A stretch of 33,737 bases of DNA. Source: Sulfuricurvum sp. (GTDB lineage Bacteria > Campylobacterota > Campylobacteria > Campylobacterales > Sulfurimonadaceae). The translations under genes were made by a program, and so were the position numbers. Below the pieces are notes generated by a model. It was not told the origin of the DNA. It was given only the letters and a program-made list of their open reading frames with translations, and ran no database searches. Shown here one piece after another: positions 1 through 9,665 of the stretch. The stretch is taken from assembly GCA_028713245.1 (NCBI GenBank), contig JAQTOQ010000004.1, forward strand, positions 1 through 33,737. Direction: 5' to 3'. The first letter of the stretch is position 1; every line of letters begins with the position of its first letter.

Positions 1-87
1 TTCTTTGCTCGATGTCTCTTCTTGCATGATTTGACCCATGCGGTCGTAAAAAGCACCTTTGAGGTGACGTAAATCGTAACGTTTCAT
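1..87 (-). CDS. nuoE: NuoE-like subunit of complex I (5' part only, runs off left edge)
   Basis: Minus-strand ATG at 87 (cat at 85-87) translates MKRYDLRHLKGAFYDRMGQIMQEETSSKE..., open to the window edge and directly after nuoD; resembles the atypical NuoE-position protein of Campylobacterota nuo operons. Confidence 0.65.
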   Translation of the reverse strand, partial: MKRYDLRHLKGAFYDRMGQIMQEETSSKE

Positions 88-97
88 GCGTGTCCTT

Positions 98-1324
98 CTA
101 GCGGTCTACTTCACCGAAGACGATATTGGTCGTCCCGATGATGGATACTACGTCTGGGATATAATGCCCAGGCAACAAGTCAGTCAAAATTCCAGTATGC
201 CAGAATGACGGCGCGCGTAATTTAAGACGATATGGATACGGTCCGCCTTGGCTATTGATGTAAAACCCGAGCTCCCCCTTTGGGGATTCAGTCGGAATGT
301 ACACTTCACCCACAGGTGGGCGCATCCCTTGTGTAACAAGTACAAAGTGCTGCATCAATGCATAATTTTGCGTCATTATCTCGAGCTTTGGTGCTGAAAT
401 ATACTGCGGTGCATGTGCCATCAATTCAGGTGATGTTCCCTCATACATATCTGCAACTTGGTACAAGATTTTTGCCGACTCACGCATCTCTGCCATATAC
501 AGTTTATAGCGCGCATAGTTGTCTCCCTTGTCAGAATCAGGAACATTAAACTCTACTTCATCGTACAATTCATACGGCTCTTCTTTGCGAATATCCCACT
601 CAACACCCGATGCACGTAGCATTACACCTGAACAACCCCAGCTTAATGCCATCTCTTTAGAAATAACACCGACATTTTCCATACGCATTAACCAAACACG
701 ATTCTTATCCAGTAAGTCTTCGTAGTCTTTGATATTTTCCGGCAATTTATCCAAAAATTTACGCAAATCCGTCATAAAGTTATCCGGCAAGTCCAATGGA
801 ACTCCGCCGATACGGATCGCTGCGTGCGTCAAACGAGCACCACAGTAATCTTCGACTAAGTCCATCAAATACTCGCGTTCACGGAAGGCATATAAGAATA
901 CGGTCATAGCGCCAATATCCAAAGCAGTCGTTGCCAACCAGAAAAGGTGAGACATCAAACGGTTTACTTCCAAAAGAAGCATACGAATAACTTTCGCACG
1001 ACGGGGAACCTCAAGACCGATCAATTTTTCAACCGCAAGGGCAAAGCCATAGTTGTTTGAACTTGAAGCGATGTAATCCATACGGTCGGTGGTTGGCATG
1101 AACTCATTGTAGATCATATTCTCCGCCATCTTCTCCATACCGCGGTGAAGGTATCCGATATCCGGATGCGCTTTGGTGATCTGCTCTTGCTGCATGTGCA
1201 ACATAAGGCGTAGTTGACCATGTGACGATGGATGCTGAGGACCGAAGTTCAGGATCATCTCATTGTCGACTCGATCAAAGGTAATATTTTCAAAAAACGG
1301 TCTAAGACGATTGGCTTGTTGCAT
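98..1324 (-). CDS. nuoD: NADH-quinone oxidoreductase subunit D
   Basis: 408 aa; [55 protein letters not shown] and [25 protein letters not shown] are NuoD 49-kDa subunit signatures. Confidence 0.97.
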   Translation of the reverse strand: MQQANRLRPFFENITFDRVDNEMILNFGPQHPSSHGQLRLMLHMQQEQITKAHPDIGYLHRGMEKMAENMIYNEFMPTTDRMDYIASSSNNYGFALAVEKLIGLEVPRRAKVIRMLLLEVNRLMSHLFWLATTALDIGAMTVFLYAFREREYLMDLVEDYCGARLTHAAIRIGGVPLDLPDNFMTDLRKFLDKLPENIKDYEDLLDKNRVWLMRMENVGVISKEMALSWGCSGVMLRASGVEWDIRKEEPYELYDEVEFNVPDSDKGDNYARYKLYMAEMRESAKILYQVADMYEGTSPELMAHAPQYISAPKLEIMTQNYALMQHFVLVTQGMRPPVGEVYIPTESPKGELGFYINSQGGPYPYRLKLRAPSFWHTGILTDLLPGHYIPDVVSIIGTTNIVFGEVDR

Positions 1325-1334
1325 TCACAGCTCC

Positions 1335-2141
1335 TTAACGGTGACGATCAGAGATCACAACGGACTTCTGAGCATCAAATTTATCGACCATGAACACACC
1401 TTCTTGCTCTTGGTAAACAAGTGGTGTATCCGGTTCGCCTTGGCTAATGTCTGTACCAAATGGTACTTCATGACCCAACCTAGAGAAACGCTTTGTATCG
1501 TAACGATCAATGCGCGCAGGATCACGATTTTCAGGTCCGATAATTTCTCTGGCTTCTTTACCGAAGATTTTATCGACTTCATACCATGCCGCAAATTCAT
1601 CACCTTGCAGTGGATAGGTTTTACGCAATGGAAACCCTTCCCAATCTTCTGGCATCAAAATACGTTTCATGCATGGGTGATTGTTCACCACAACTCCAAA
1701 CATATCGTACATTTCGCGCTCAGACCAATCCGCACAACGGAAAAGCTTCTCAACGCTTTGTATTGCTTCTTTTTCATCAATTTTACATTTGATGCGGAGA
1801 CGCTTACGCTTAGCCATACTCAACATTTGATAGAAAATTTCGAATTTTCCCTCAGTTGCTAACCAGTCAATCGCACTCATTTCAGAAAGCTGTGTATATT
1901 CACACTCGTTTTTAAGCAACTCTAGAACGGCATAGTTGTCATTTGCATTAATGACAACCACCATCTGATCGACTTGTATATAAGCATCCAAAACATCAAA
2001 TTTTGCTTTAATAGCATCAAGATCCGCTGTAAAAACGGTATCTTGGCTGACATCAAATTTTGCCACTTGTGGTGCTACCCAAAAGCGATCTGTGTAATAC
2101 GACTTTTTTTGTACGTTGTCTTTAGGCGTATAGGCTCTCAT
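1335..2141 (-). CDS. nuoC: NADH-quinone oxidoreductase subunit C
   Basis: 268 aa; [44 protein letters not shown] is the NuoC 30-kDa subunit signature; operon position between nuoB and nuoD. Confidence 0.95.
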   Translation of the reverse strand: MRAYTPKDNVQKKSYYTDRFWVAPQVAKFDVSQDTVFTADLDAIKAKFDVLDAYIQVDQMVVVINANDNYAVLELLKNECEYTQLSEMSAIDWLATEGKFEIFYQMLSMAKRKRLRIKCKIDEKEAIQSVEKLFRCADWSEREMYDMFGVVVNNHPCMKRILMPEDWEGFPLRKTYPLQGDEFAAWYEVDKIFGKEAREIIGPENRDPARIDRYDTKRFSRLGHEVPFGTDISQGEPDTPLVYQEQEGVFMVDKFDAQKSVVISDRHR

Positions 2142-2650
2142 TACATCAACCTTTTAGGTTTTTGAGCACGAGAAGCTGGCTCTTTACGGATTTTTTGCTG
2201 CAGCATCATCACCGCATATTGCAATGTTTCAGGACGCGGCGCGCAACCAGGAAGATACAAATCTACAGGGATAACGCGGTCAACTCCTTGAACCGTTGCG
2301 TACGTATTAAACATACCGCCCGTATTAGCACATGAACCCATAGAAATAACCCATTTTGGCTCTGTCATTTGGTCATACAAACGTCGGATAAACTCCGCAT
2401 GTTTTTTAGTCAATGTTCCTGCAACAACCATAAGTTCTGCCTGACGCGGAGAAGCACGAAAAATCGTACCGAAACGGTCGAAGTCATAACGAGATGCACC
2501 CGAAGCCATCATCTCAATACCGCAACATGCCAAACCGTACGTTAGTGCCCAAATCGAGTTTGAACGACCCCAGTTTACGACTTTATCAATTGTCGTTAAC
2601 GCGACGGGAAGACCGCCGTCTTTTAAGTAATTTACTTGATGTTGTGCCAT
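2141..2650 (-). CDS. nuoB: NADH-quinone oxidoreductase subunit B
   Basis: [10 protein letters not shown]...[11 protein letters not shown]...[19 protein letters not shown]; start placed at [10 protein letters not shown] (2650) rather than the ORF-track start at 2671. Confidence 0.95.
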   Translation of the reverse strand: MAQHQVNYLKDGGLPVALTTIDKVVNWGRSNSIWALTYGLACCGIEMMASGASRYDFDRFGTIFRASPRQAELMVVAGTLTKKHAEFIRRLYDQMTEPKWVISMGSCANTGGMFNTYATVQGVDRVIPVDLYLPGCAPRPETLQYAVMMLQQKIRKEPASRAQKPKRLM

Positions 2651-3021
2651 TCGAGCGCTCCTTTTTTCCATGCATAAACAAAACCGATTGCTAACAACAA
2701 AATAAACGTTAGCATCTCAACAAAACCAAACCAACCTAGCAATTTAAAGTCAATTGCCCATGGAAACATAAAGACAATCTCTACATCAAAAAGCAAAAAT
2801 AAAAGTGCGAACAGGTAAAACTGCGTCGAAATACGGTTAGGCTGACGTGTAACTTCAGGACCACACTCATAAGGCGATAGTTTCAACTTTTCTGTATCTT
2901 TGGCCGCCAATGCACGGCTCGCCAAGCGTGCCAATACCGTCGTCGCATAAAATGCTCCAAACGTAATAACAAACAGTACAAATACCCCGAAGTAAGGATT
3001 TGCGACGTTGTAATGTTCCAT
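2632..3021 (-). CDS. nuoA: NADH-quinone oxidoreductase subunit A
   Basis: 129 aa; [43 protein letters not shown] is the NuoA signature. Confidence 0.95.
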   Translation of the reverse strand: MEHYNVANPYFGVFVLFVITFGAFYATTVLARLASRALAAKDTEKLKLSPYECGPEVTRQPNRISTQFYLFALLFLLFDVEIVFMFPWAIDFKLLGWFGFVEMLTFILLLAIGFVYAWKKGALEWHNIK

Positions 3022-3025
3022 AGTT

Positions 3026-3073
3026 CTACCTTTTCATGGTTGATGACGTATCTGATGCTAGAGTAATCCTCAT
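3026..3073 (-). other. possible 15-codon upstream ORF in the nuoA leader (MRITLASDTSSTMKR*)
   Basis: Minus-strand ATG at 3073, in-frame TAG at 3028-3026, ends 4 nt before the nuoA ATG; no clear SD of its own. Confidence 0.25.
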
Positions 3074-3084
3074 AATCAGATACG
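3047..3084. promoter_or_regulatory. 10-bp perfect inverted repeat (cgtatctgat / atcagatacg) in the nuoA 5' leader; on + strand it is followed by GCTTTTTT
   Basis: Arms 3047-3056 and 3075-3084, 18-nt loop. Confidence 0.6.
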
Positions 3085-3109
3085 GCTTTTTTATAAAAAT
3101 AGTTGTCGC

Positions 3110-3118
3110 ACTATAACA
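3110..3118 (-). promoter_or_regulatory. putative extended -10 (TGT-TATAGT) for the nuo operon
   Basis: + strand actataaca; reverse complement TGTTATAGT, about 90 nt upstream of nuoA. Confidence 0.4.
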
Positions 3119-3310
3119 AAAAGAGTGTTAAATCCTCCCCAACACCATGCCCATTTCTCCACCGGTGTTACTTTTATAAACACCTATGCGTACGTATTTC
3201 GTTCATTGTGTAGCATTTTGTAACAAGAATTTATTTTGTATTGGTATCTGGAAGTAACGATTCGTTCTAAGAAGATATTGAAGCTAGGAAAAGAGCGACA
3301 AAAATCACTC

Positions 3311-5047
3311 TTAATTATTTAAAAATCCTACAGATTTTTCATTGTCAAAATTTCCTTGACGCTCTTTTTCGATTTCATTCACAAAATCTTCCAAACGAAA
3401 AGTAGATTCTTTACGTGTAGCAACGGTATATGCGGTATTTTTCACAATCAAACTGATCTGTCCTCCTGTCAAAGGATAAGTTGAAAGTTTTTCCATCTCA
3501 AATCTTTCTTCATAGGGTGCATTTTTCGGCAACATCATCTTCCACAGTTTAAGACGCTGTGCCTTATCCGGTTTTTTAAACTCTATTTTGTAATTAAATC
3601 GGCGAGAGAAAGCTTGATCAATATTTTCAAGCAAATTAGTGGTCGCAATCAAGATTCCTTGAAATTTTTCGATCTGCTCTAAAAAGATATTCTGCATCTG
3701 ATTGTGCATTTGATCTGCGGATGTGCCCGCACCTTGTGAGCGTGATGAGAGAAACTGATCTGCTTCATTTAGCAAAAGAATCGGCTCTGTTTTCGTCTGC
3801 TTTGTTAAATCCGCATAGGTGTCAAATATCTTACGGACATTTTTCTCTGACTCTCCAACATACATTGAAAGGATTTTAGAACAGTCAAAACTCAATACTT
3901 GACGTTTTAGCGAACGAGAAAGTGAATGGGCTGTGAGGGTTTTACCCGTGCCAGGCGGACCATAAAAAATAATCCGCGCGTCGATCCCCGCTTTTTTATC
4001 TTTGATTCCCCATTCGTGCAGCTTAGCGATCACCTCACGATCCAGCTGATGCATCAAGTTTTGGAGCGTTTTATCCGTTGCCCCATTGAGCACCACGTTT
4101 TCGAGTGATGTTGTAGGCTCGATAAGTTCAAATATTTCCTGATCTTTAATCAGCATATCGAGCTTGAGCTTGCGCGCTTTTTTCTTCTTCTGCGGGTGCA
4201 TGATTGATTGAAGTACCTCATCGACGATGTAAAAGGCTCTACTAATACCGCCAAATGGATTGAGCATTTCTTCATAATCAATCACATCATCGTTTATCAG
4301 ACGTGATCCGTCTTCGAGCAATGCACGGTTTTTAATCCGCTCGTAATCATCGAAGCTGATGAGATCAATAAGGGTATTCATCTCCCTTAGATTCCCTTCA
4401 GTCGAACTGTATTCTTCTTTGAGCAATGCGAGAAAAATAACCTGTTCTTTTGGCTCCAGCTTTTTTTGTTTAAAAAAACGATCCAATACAACATCCTGAG
4501 AAGTTTGAGCAATCCGCTCCTCTATGCGCTTTTCGAGGAGATCAAGCTTGGTTTGAATACGATTGATCCCCAATGAGTGCTCGTTCCCGTTATTACGGAT
4601 AATCGACATCTTTTGGTACAGTTCGATACGAAAAAACTGATCTTGCAGATATTCCAAATGGTCGGCATACGGCTTGATCTCTGGAAGCGTCATTTCTAAC
4701 GAGCCCTCTTCGAGAAGCTTCATAAAAATCGTTGTCAATGCGATAGGAGTGTTGAACAGTTCCAACTGGGAGAGCTCGCTCATTTTGATCGGAGTGAAAG
4801 AGTGATGCGTAATCCATCCCAGCTCCAGAAGTGTTTTCACCTCGCCAAAGTGGCTTAAATATGAATAGTCATCAGGACCATATAACTCTTGGAGTAATTC
4901 TGCTACGACCACATCCTCCTGCGACTGCAAAAATTTACGGGTTAGCAGTTGAAGAACTTTGCCCTCATCAACGGTACATTTAAGTTGCGCAAAAATCTCC
5001 GATTGTTCGATAGACGGGTTTTCTAAAAAATCGATCAAATATTTCAA
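3311..5047 (-). CDS. AAA-family ATPase with large N-terminal region
   Basis: 578 aa; Walker A GPPGTGKT, Walker B-like ILLLNEADQF, sensor-1 IATTN, FSRRF. Confidence 0.85.
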   Translation of the reverse strand: MKYLIDFLENPSIEQSEIFAQLKCTVDEGKVLQLLTRKFLQSQEDVVVAELLQELYGPDDYSYLSHFGEVKTLLELGWITHHSFTPIKMSELSQLELFNTPIALTTIFMKLLEEGSLEMTLPEIKPYADHLEYLQDQFFRIELYQKMSIIRNNGNEHSLGINRIQTKLDLLEKRIEERIAQTSQDVVLDRFFKQKKLEPKEQVIFLALLKEEYSSTEGNLREMNTLIDLISFDDYERIKNRALLEDGSRLINDDVIDYEEMLNPFGGISRAFYIVDEVLQSIMHPQKKKKARKLKLDMLIKDQEIFELIEPTTSLENVVLNGATDKTLQNLMHQLDREVIAKLHEWGIKDKKAGIDARIIFYGPPGTGKTLTAHSLSRSLKRQVLSFDCSKILSMYVGESEKNVRKIFDTYADLTKQTKTEPILLLNEADQFLSSRSQGAGTSADQMHNQMQNIFLEQIEKFQGILIATTNLLENIDQAFSRRFNYKIEFKKPDKAQRLKLWKMMLPKNAPYEERFEMEKLSTYPLTGGQISLIVKNTAYTVATRKESTFRLEDFVNEIEKERQGNFDNEKSVGFLNN

Positions 5048-5055
5048 TAAAGTCC

Positions 5056-5907
5056 TTAATTACTAATTTTCATGCTATATAGCAGTTCTATCTCTTGTGC
5101 CCAAATGGTCTCATCGATAGTCTCTAAGACCAATGGAATATTGTCCATTCTCGGATCGTTCATCAAATAACGAAACGCATCCAACCCGATTTTACCCTTG
5201 CCAAGTGAATCATGCCGATCCACATGGCTCCCTAAATCAGGTTTCGAATCGTTAATATGCATTCCTCGCAAGTATTGAAATCCGATAATACGATCAAATT
5301 CTACCCAAGTTGCATCATAAGTCTCTCTCGTACGTATGTCGTATCCTGCCGTAAACATATGGCACGTGTCAATACAGACCCCTACTCGCGACTTGTCTTC
5401 GATACGCTCAATGATAGCAGCAATGTGCTCAAACTTCCATCCAAGGTTGCTCCCCTGCCCCGCTGTGTTCTCTATTGTGAGATTAACGCCCTCTGTCACT
5501 TTGATCGCATGGTTCATACTCATAGCGATACGATCAATACACTCTTCTTCAGTGATTTGCTTGAGATGACTCCCCGGATGAAAATTCAACCGATCCAATC
5601 CCAGCTGCTTGCATCGCTGCAACTCATCAATAAAAGCTTCGAGCGACTTTTCGCGCTTTTCCTCTTCAGGATGACCGAGATTAATCAAATACGAATCATG
5701 CGGCAAAATATGACACGGTAAAATACCGCTTTTGGCCAAATTATCTTTGAATAATCCGATTGTCTCATCATCGAGCGGTTTTGCTGCCCACTGTTTTTGA
5801 TTTTTAGTAAAAAGGGCAAATGCCCTCGCCCCTATTTTCATGGCATTGAGGGGGGCATTAAACACTCCACCGCTTGCAGATACGTGTGCGCCGACAAATT
5901 TTGACAT
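5056..5907 (-). CDS. nfo: endonuclease IV (AP endonuclease)
   Basis: 283 aa; [72 protein letters not shown]. Confidence 0.96.
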   Translation of the reverse strand: MSKFVGAHVSASGGVFNAPLNAMKIGARAFALFTKNQKQWAAKPLDDETIGLFKDNLAKSGILPCHILPHDSYLINLGHPEEEKREKSLEAFIDELQRCKQLGLDRLNFHPGSHLKQITEEECIDRIAMSMNHAIKVTEGVNLTIENTAGQGSNLGWKFEHIAAIIERIEDKSRVGVCIDTCHMFTAGYDIRTRETYDATWVEFDRIIGFQYLRGMHINDSKPDLGSHVDRHDSLGKGKIGLDAFRYLMNDPRMDNIPLVLETIDETIWAQEIELLYSMKISN

Positions 5908-5981
5908 AATAGTTTCCTGTTTTCAATTGCGCTATTTTAACACAGCTTACGTATACGCGCCGCGCAATCGTACCGCTTCGA

Positions 5982-6482
5982 TCACTTAGTTGCATTCATA
6001 TCCTCTACATCGCTGATTTTAATTATTAACCCATTTAGACGGTCTTTAAAAAAGACTTCCCCACGTGCACGTCGATAGAGAATATCCATATCCTCATTTC
6101 GGATAAATTGGAAAATCACTCCGCCACACGATTCGCTCGTTCCATTTCCATCAAAAATAGGTGCATTCTGCAAAATACGGCGAAGCGTATCACGCGGATA
6201 CCCCTCATAAACATACTCTTTGACAAACTTTTCTTCATCCATGCATCCGGCACTGAAACATACTTTTTCATCAAACGAAATTTTTTCAACTGAAACGCCT
6301 GCTGTAAATAGTTCTAATTCAACCGTATCTCCCTCATAGCGTAAATACCCCATGTCAGAATATTTAAGTTTTGGAGTTTTTATCGTAATTACTTTAGGAG
6401 TGCTGATGGAATAGTGTTTGACAGAACATCCTCCCATAAAAAAGACAAGGATACTAGCCCATAGGATAAAGTATTTTTGCAT
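5982..6482 (-). CDS. putative lipoprotein
   Basis: 166 aa; N-terminal signal with lipobox FFMGGC|SVKH; overlaps the end of the upstream aldo/keto reductase gene. Confidence 0.7.
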   Translation of the reverse strand: MQKYFILWASILVFFMGGCSVKHYSISTPKVITIKTPKLKYSDMGYLRYEGDTVELELFTAGVSVEKISFDEKVCFSAGCMDEEKFVKEYVYEGYPRDTLRRILQNAPIFDGNGTSESCGGVIFQFIRNEDMDILYRRARGEVFFKDRLNGLIIKISDVEDMNATK

Positions 6483-7470
6483 GCACCGCGTCCAAATCTT
6501 TTAGTATTTCTGCACTCAACGTCACATTCATTGCCGCCAAACTCGCATCCAATTGTTCAGGCGTCGTCGCACCGATAATGGTCGAAGCCACAAAATCAAA
6601 CTGCTTGCTCCACGCAATCGCCATCGTGACAGGGTCAAGTCCATGAACAGCCGCAATCCGCAAATATTCTTGGGTTGACGTTAACGTCTTGTCATTGAGA
6701 AATCGTGCTGCCATTAGACGCTGACGTTTATTGCTTGAGTTTACATAATCACTGAAACGTCCTTGACCGCTAAAGGCTTGATTGTATTTTCCGCTCAAAA
6801 TTCCACCTCCCAAAGGTGAATATGGTAAAAGTGATATTTTTTCTTCACGGCACAGCGCACCGATCTCCGTTAGATCACGGCGATTGAGAAGCGAAAAATT
6901 GTTTTGGATCGACTCAAAACGGGTAAGTTTTTCGTATTTACTCACCATGAGCGATTTCATCGTACCGCGAGCCGTATCATTGGACGTGCCGATATAACGC
7001 ACTTTTCCGCTTTGCACCAGTGCATCCATCGCCCTCATCGTATCTTCGATGGGAACAATCGTATCGGGCCAGTGCATCTGATATAAATCGATGTAATCGG
7101 TCCCTAATCGTTTGAGTGATCCCTCAATAGCCCTTTCTATATGAAATCGGTCACATGCCGTAAATCCGTGACGAATTGGAGGTACGAACCATCCTGATGC
7201 TGCCCCGGCCACTTTAGTCGCTAAAATTACACTGTCACGTGGTTTGGTTTTGAGCCATCGGCCTACCATCTCTTCCGTCAATCCTGAAAGTTCAGCGGTA
7301 GGGGGAACAGGGTACAACTCCGCCGTATCGAAGAAGTTAACTCCGCTATCATAAGCTTTGTCCATAATAGCATATGCCGCTTTTTCATCGCATTGCGAGC
7401 CAAACGTCATTGTCCCCATACAAATCGGGGATACACGCAATCCTGTGCGTCCGATATAGCGGTATTCCAT
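6454..7470 (-). CDS. aldo/keto reductase family oxidoreductase
   Basis: MEYRYIGRTGLRVSPICMGTMTFG, FFDTAELYP, YIDLYQMHWPD, YIGTSN; start 7470 preferred (GGGAG 8 nt upstream) over ORF-track 7485. Confidence 0.9.
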   Translation of the reverse strand: MEYRYIGRTGLRVSPICMGTMTFGSQCDEKAAYAIMDKAYDSGVNFFDTAELYPVPPTAELSGLTEEMVGRWLKTKPRDSVILATKVAGAASGWFVPPIRHGFTACDRFHIERAIEGSLKRLGTDYIDLYQMHWPDTIVPIEDTMRAMDALVQSGKVRYIGTSNDTARGTMKSLMVSKYEKLTRFESIQNNFSLLNRRDLTEIGALCREEKISLLPYSPLGGGILSGKYNQAFSGQGRFSDYVNSSNKRQRLMAARFLNDKTLTSTQEYLRIAAVHGLDPVTMAIAWSKQFDFVASTIIGATTPEQLDASLAAMNVTLSAEILKDLDAVHAKILYPMG

Positions 7471-7489
7471 CCGAAGTTCTCCCAAATTT

Positions 7490-7517
7490 TTGCCATATTG
7501 TAGCGAATTGCCATATT
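7490..7517. repeat. 10-bp direct repeat TTGCCATATT x2, 18 bp apart, in the AKR/dinB divergent intergenic region
   Basis: ttgccatatt at 7490-7499 and 7508-7517. Confidence 0.6.
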
Positions 7518-7542
7518 TTGTCTCTTAGGTTTTAAATAGCTT

Positions 7543-7548
7543 TATACT
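7543..7548 (+). promoter_or_regulatory. putative -10 (TATACT) 6 nt upstream of the Y-family polymerase start codon
   Basis: tatact at 7543-7548, ATG at 7555; no SD-like sequence before the ATG. Confidence 0.4.
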
Positions 7549-7554
7549 TCCATC

Positions 7555-8820
7555 ATGAAAATACACATTGATTTAGATTGCTTTTTTGTATCAGCACAAC
7601 GTACAATCGATCCTACTTTAATCGGTAAGGCGGTTGGCGTAGGCGGTAGAGGAGACCAATATATTTTTTCCAATGAAAAATCGAACCAGGAACTGCTACT
7701 TAACAACAGCGGCTCTTTTGTGGGGAGTTTTTTTCACCGTTATGCGGGAGATGATCTCAGCCAATTTATCGATGCCAATGGACGTGTTAGGGGAATTTTA
7801 ACCACGGCCAGCTACGAAGCACGCACCTACGGTATCAATACCGGCATGAGTATCCGTGAAGCACTAATACGATGTCCACAGCTCATTATCAAGGGGCCTG
7901 ATATGCAGCTGTATCATCGCCTTTCTCATGAACTGCATCAATTTTTACAAGAGCGCATTCCCCTCATAGAACAAGCCAGTATCGATGAATTTTACGGTGA
8001 TTTGGAGGGGTGGATTACCGACGAAGAGGTCCCTGCTTTTATCGATCATCTACGCCATGAGATAAAACGTCATCTAAATCTTCCCGTCTCCATCGGTGCC
8101 GCCAATTCCAAACACATCGCCAAACTTGCTACCGAAAGCGCCAAACCCTTTGGGTGTCATACGGTTGTAGACGATTCTGTCGCCTCATTCGTCCATCCTA
8201 TCCCTGTTCAAAAATTTCCCGGCATTGGTTCTGCCATGCAGCGTAAATGCGCGCAGTACCATCTCCACACGCTAGGAGACTTACTGCGAGCCAAAAGCCT
8301 TGTAACTGCTTGGGGTCCGTATGCACAATCACTGTATGAACGTGTATCGAGCAATGATTTAGGTGAACTCACCGTATCGGCTCCGCGCAAATCAATCGGC
8401 ATTTCGCGCACCTTTGACCCCATAACTAATCGCGATGAGATACGACGCCGTATCTCAATCCTCTCTCGCCATCTAGCCTACGCCATCACAAAACTCGAAG
8501 TCAACCCAACTACTTTTTCCTTGTCACTGCATTACCTGCATCATCCCAAAAGTCATAGCGCGATAAGTGAATCGAGACTTTTTAACGAACAGCGTTTACG
8601 CCAACTGTGCCGTGAAATTTTTGCAAAATCCGATCTTCATATCAGTGGTGCTATCACTCATATTGGAATTAGTGCCTCTGCGTTTAGCGTTCACTCACGC
8701 AGAACTCTCTCGCTTATTGATTACGAAGAGGATGTAAAAGCTCGTGCTTTTGATCAAAAGAGTCGCGCCATCCGTGATAAGTATGGATGTGACGCTTTAA
8801 AATGGGGAAATGAGCTGTGA
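7555..8820 (+). CDS. Y-family DNA polymerase (DinB/Pol IV-like) with an insertion
   Basis: 421 aa; IDLDCFF, TTASYEARTYGI, ASIDEFYGDL, PVSIGAANSKHIAKLATESAKP, FPGIGSAMQRK. Confidence 0.9.
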   Translation: MKIHIDLDCFFVSAQRTIDPTLIGKAVGVGGRGDQYIFSNEKSNQELLLNNSGSFVGSFFHRYAGDDLSQFIDANGRVRGILTTASYEARTYGINTGMSIREALIRCPQLIIKGPDMQLYHRLSHELHQFLQERIPLIEQASIDEFYGDLEGWITDEEVPAFIDHLRHEIKRHLNLPVSIGAANSKHIAKLATESAKPFGCHTVVDDSVASFVHPIPVQKFPGIGSAMQRKCAQYHLHTLGDLLRAKSLVTAWGPYAQSLYERVSSNDLGELTVSAPRKSIGISRTFDPITNRDEIRRRISILSRHLAYAITKLEVNPTTFSLSLHYLHHPKSHSAISESRLFNEQRLRQLCREIFAKSDLHISGAITHIGISASAFSVHSRRTLSLIDYEEDVKARAFDQKSRAIRDKYGCDALKWGNEL

Positions 8821-9609
8821 TTAACTAACCGCTTGCAATGCGCCATACGCCTCTTGCAAGAGCTTGAATTTTTCCGTGTATTTGTTGATGATTTCAGGGC
8901 TTTTCGTGTTAACGCGGTCCGGATGATACCGCTTTGCAAGCTGGCGATACCGTTTTTTCAAATCTTCGAGTTTACTGCCAACTGGAAGATCAAAAATAGC
9001 ATGATATCGAATCATTTTATCGATTTCATCGTTACTGTGTCCCCATCCTTTGTAGTTTCCATACAGCTTGCTCATAAACTCTTCATCATAGTTATAATTA
9101 ATCACATAATGGAGTACTTCACGTCGATTAAGTGCTTTTTCCAAACGTGCTTTGGCCGCAATTGAACTAACATCAATGTAAATTTGGTTGGAGGTATGAC
9201 TGGTTACGAGAGAAGACAATTGCTGTTTTAGGTAACGCATTATCCATCGGTTTTCTATCAAAAATGTAAGCTTAACGCGATTAGGACCAAATGCGAACAA
9301 TTCGATATCGACTTTTTCCGCTTTTCGATAAGGGATTTCTATACGTACCGCAGCACTACGGCACTTACGCAGTGAACGGCGGTAAAAAGGGTTAGCCAGG
9401 TCATTCGCTGTTGTGTAGCGATCGCTCAATGTATCAAGAAACTCTTCTTTTTGCTCCGCAGAACCTTCATTGTTCAGTACCAATACCCCATTGTCTAAAA
9501 AGAGGGTATTATGAATATGATGATCAAAAAATTCTTCCATCCACGGCTCTTCGAGGGTTTTTGACCCCCCTTGAACGAAGATAGCATTGTTGCGCAAAAC
9601 GACTCTCAT
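8821..9609 (-). CDS. J-domain (DnaJ-like) protein, C-terminal J domain
   Basis: C-terminal DLPVGSKLEDLKKRYRQLAKRYHPDRVNTKS...EKFKLLQEAYGAL with HPD; start at MRVVLRNN (9609) with GGAGG upstream rather than ORF-track 9693. Confidence 0.85.
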   Translation of the reverse strand: MRVVLRNNAIFVQGGSKTLEEPWMEEFFDHHIHNTLFLDNGVLVLNNEGSAEQKEEFLDTLSDRYTTANDLANPFYRRSLRKCRSAAVRIEIPYRKAEKVDIELFAFGPNRVKLTFLIENRWIMRYLKQQLSSLVTSHTSNQIYIDVSSIAAKARLEKALNRREVLHYVINYNYDEEFMSKLYGNYKGWGHSNDEIDKMIRYHAIFDLPVGSKLEDLKKRYRQLAKRYHPDRVNTKSPEIINKYTEKFKLLQEAYGALQAVS

Positions 9610-9665
9610 GACAACCTCCGCTCGTAGATTATTTACATAATCAAAGCAAAAAGTATTCCGTATAT

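Noticed and set aside
1263-1862. 199-aa plus-strand ORF
   Set aside because: Lies entirely over nuoD/nuoC, which are unambiguous; no recognisable family
3290-3340. Short hairpins at the end of the AAA ATPase gene (aaaaatc/gattttt, aagag/ctctt)
   Set aside because: Weak, partly inside the coding sequence, no convincing T tract on the coding strand
5257-5721. 154-aa plus-strand ORF
   Set aside because: Antisense to nfo; no domain-like features
7486-7554. LexA/SOS box for the Y-family polymerase
   Set aside because: No CTGT-N8-ACAG or similar palindrome; only the TTGCCATATT direct repeat is present
9627-9642. gattat-ttac-ataatc 16-bp palindrome upstream of the J-domain gene
   Set aside because: Short AT-rich dyad expected by chance in this composition; no second copy or other support
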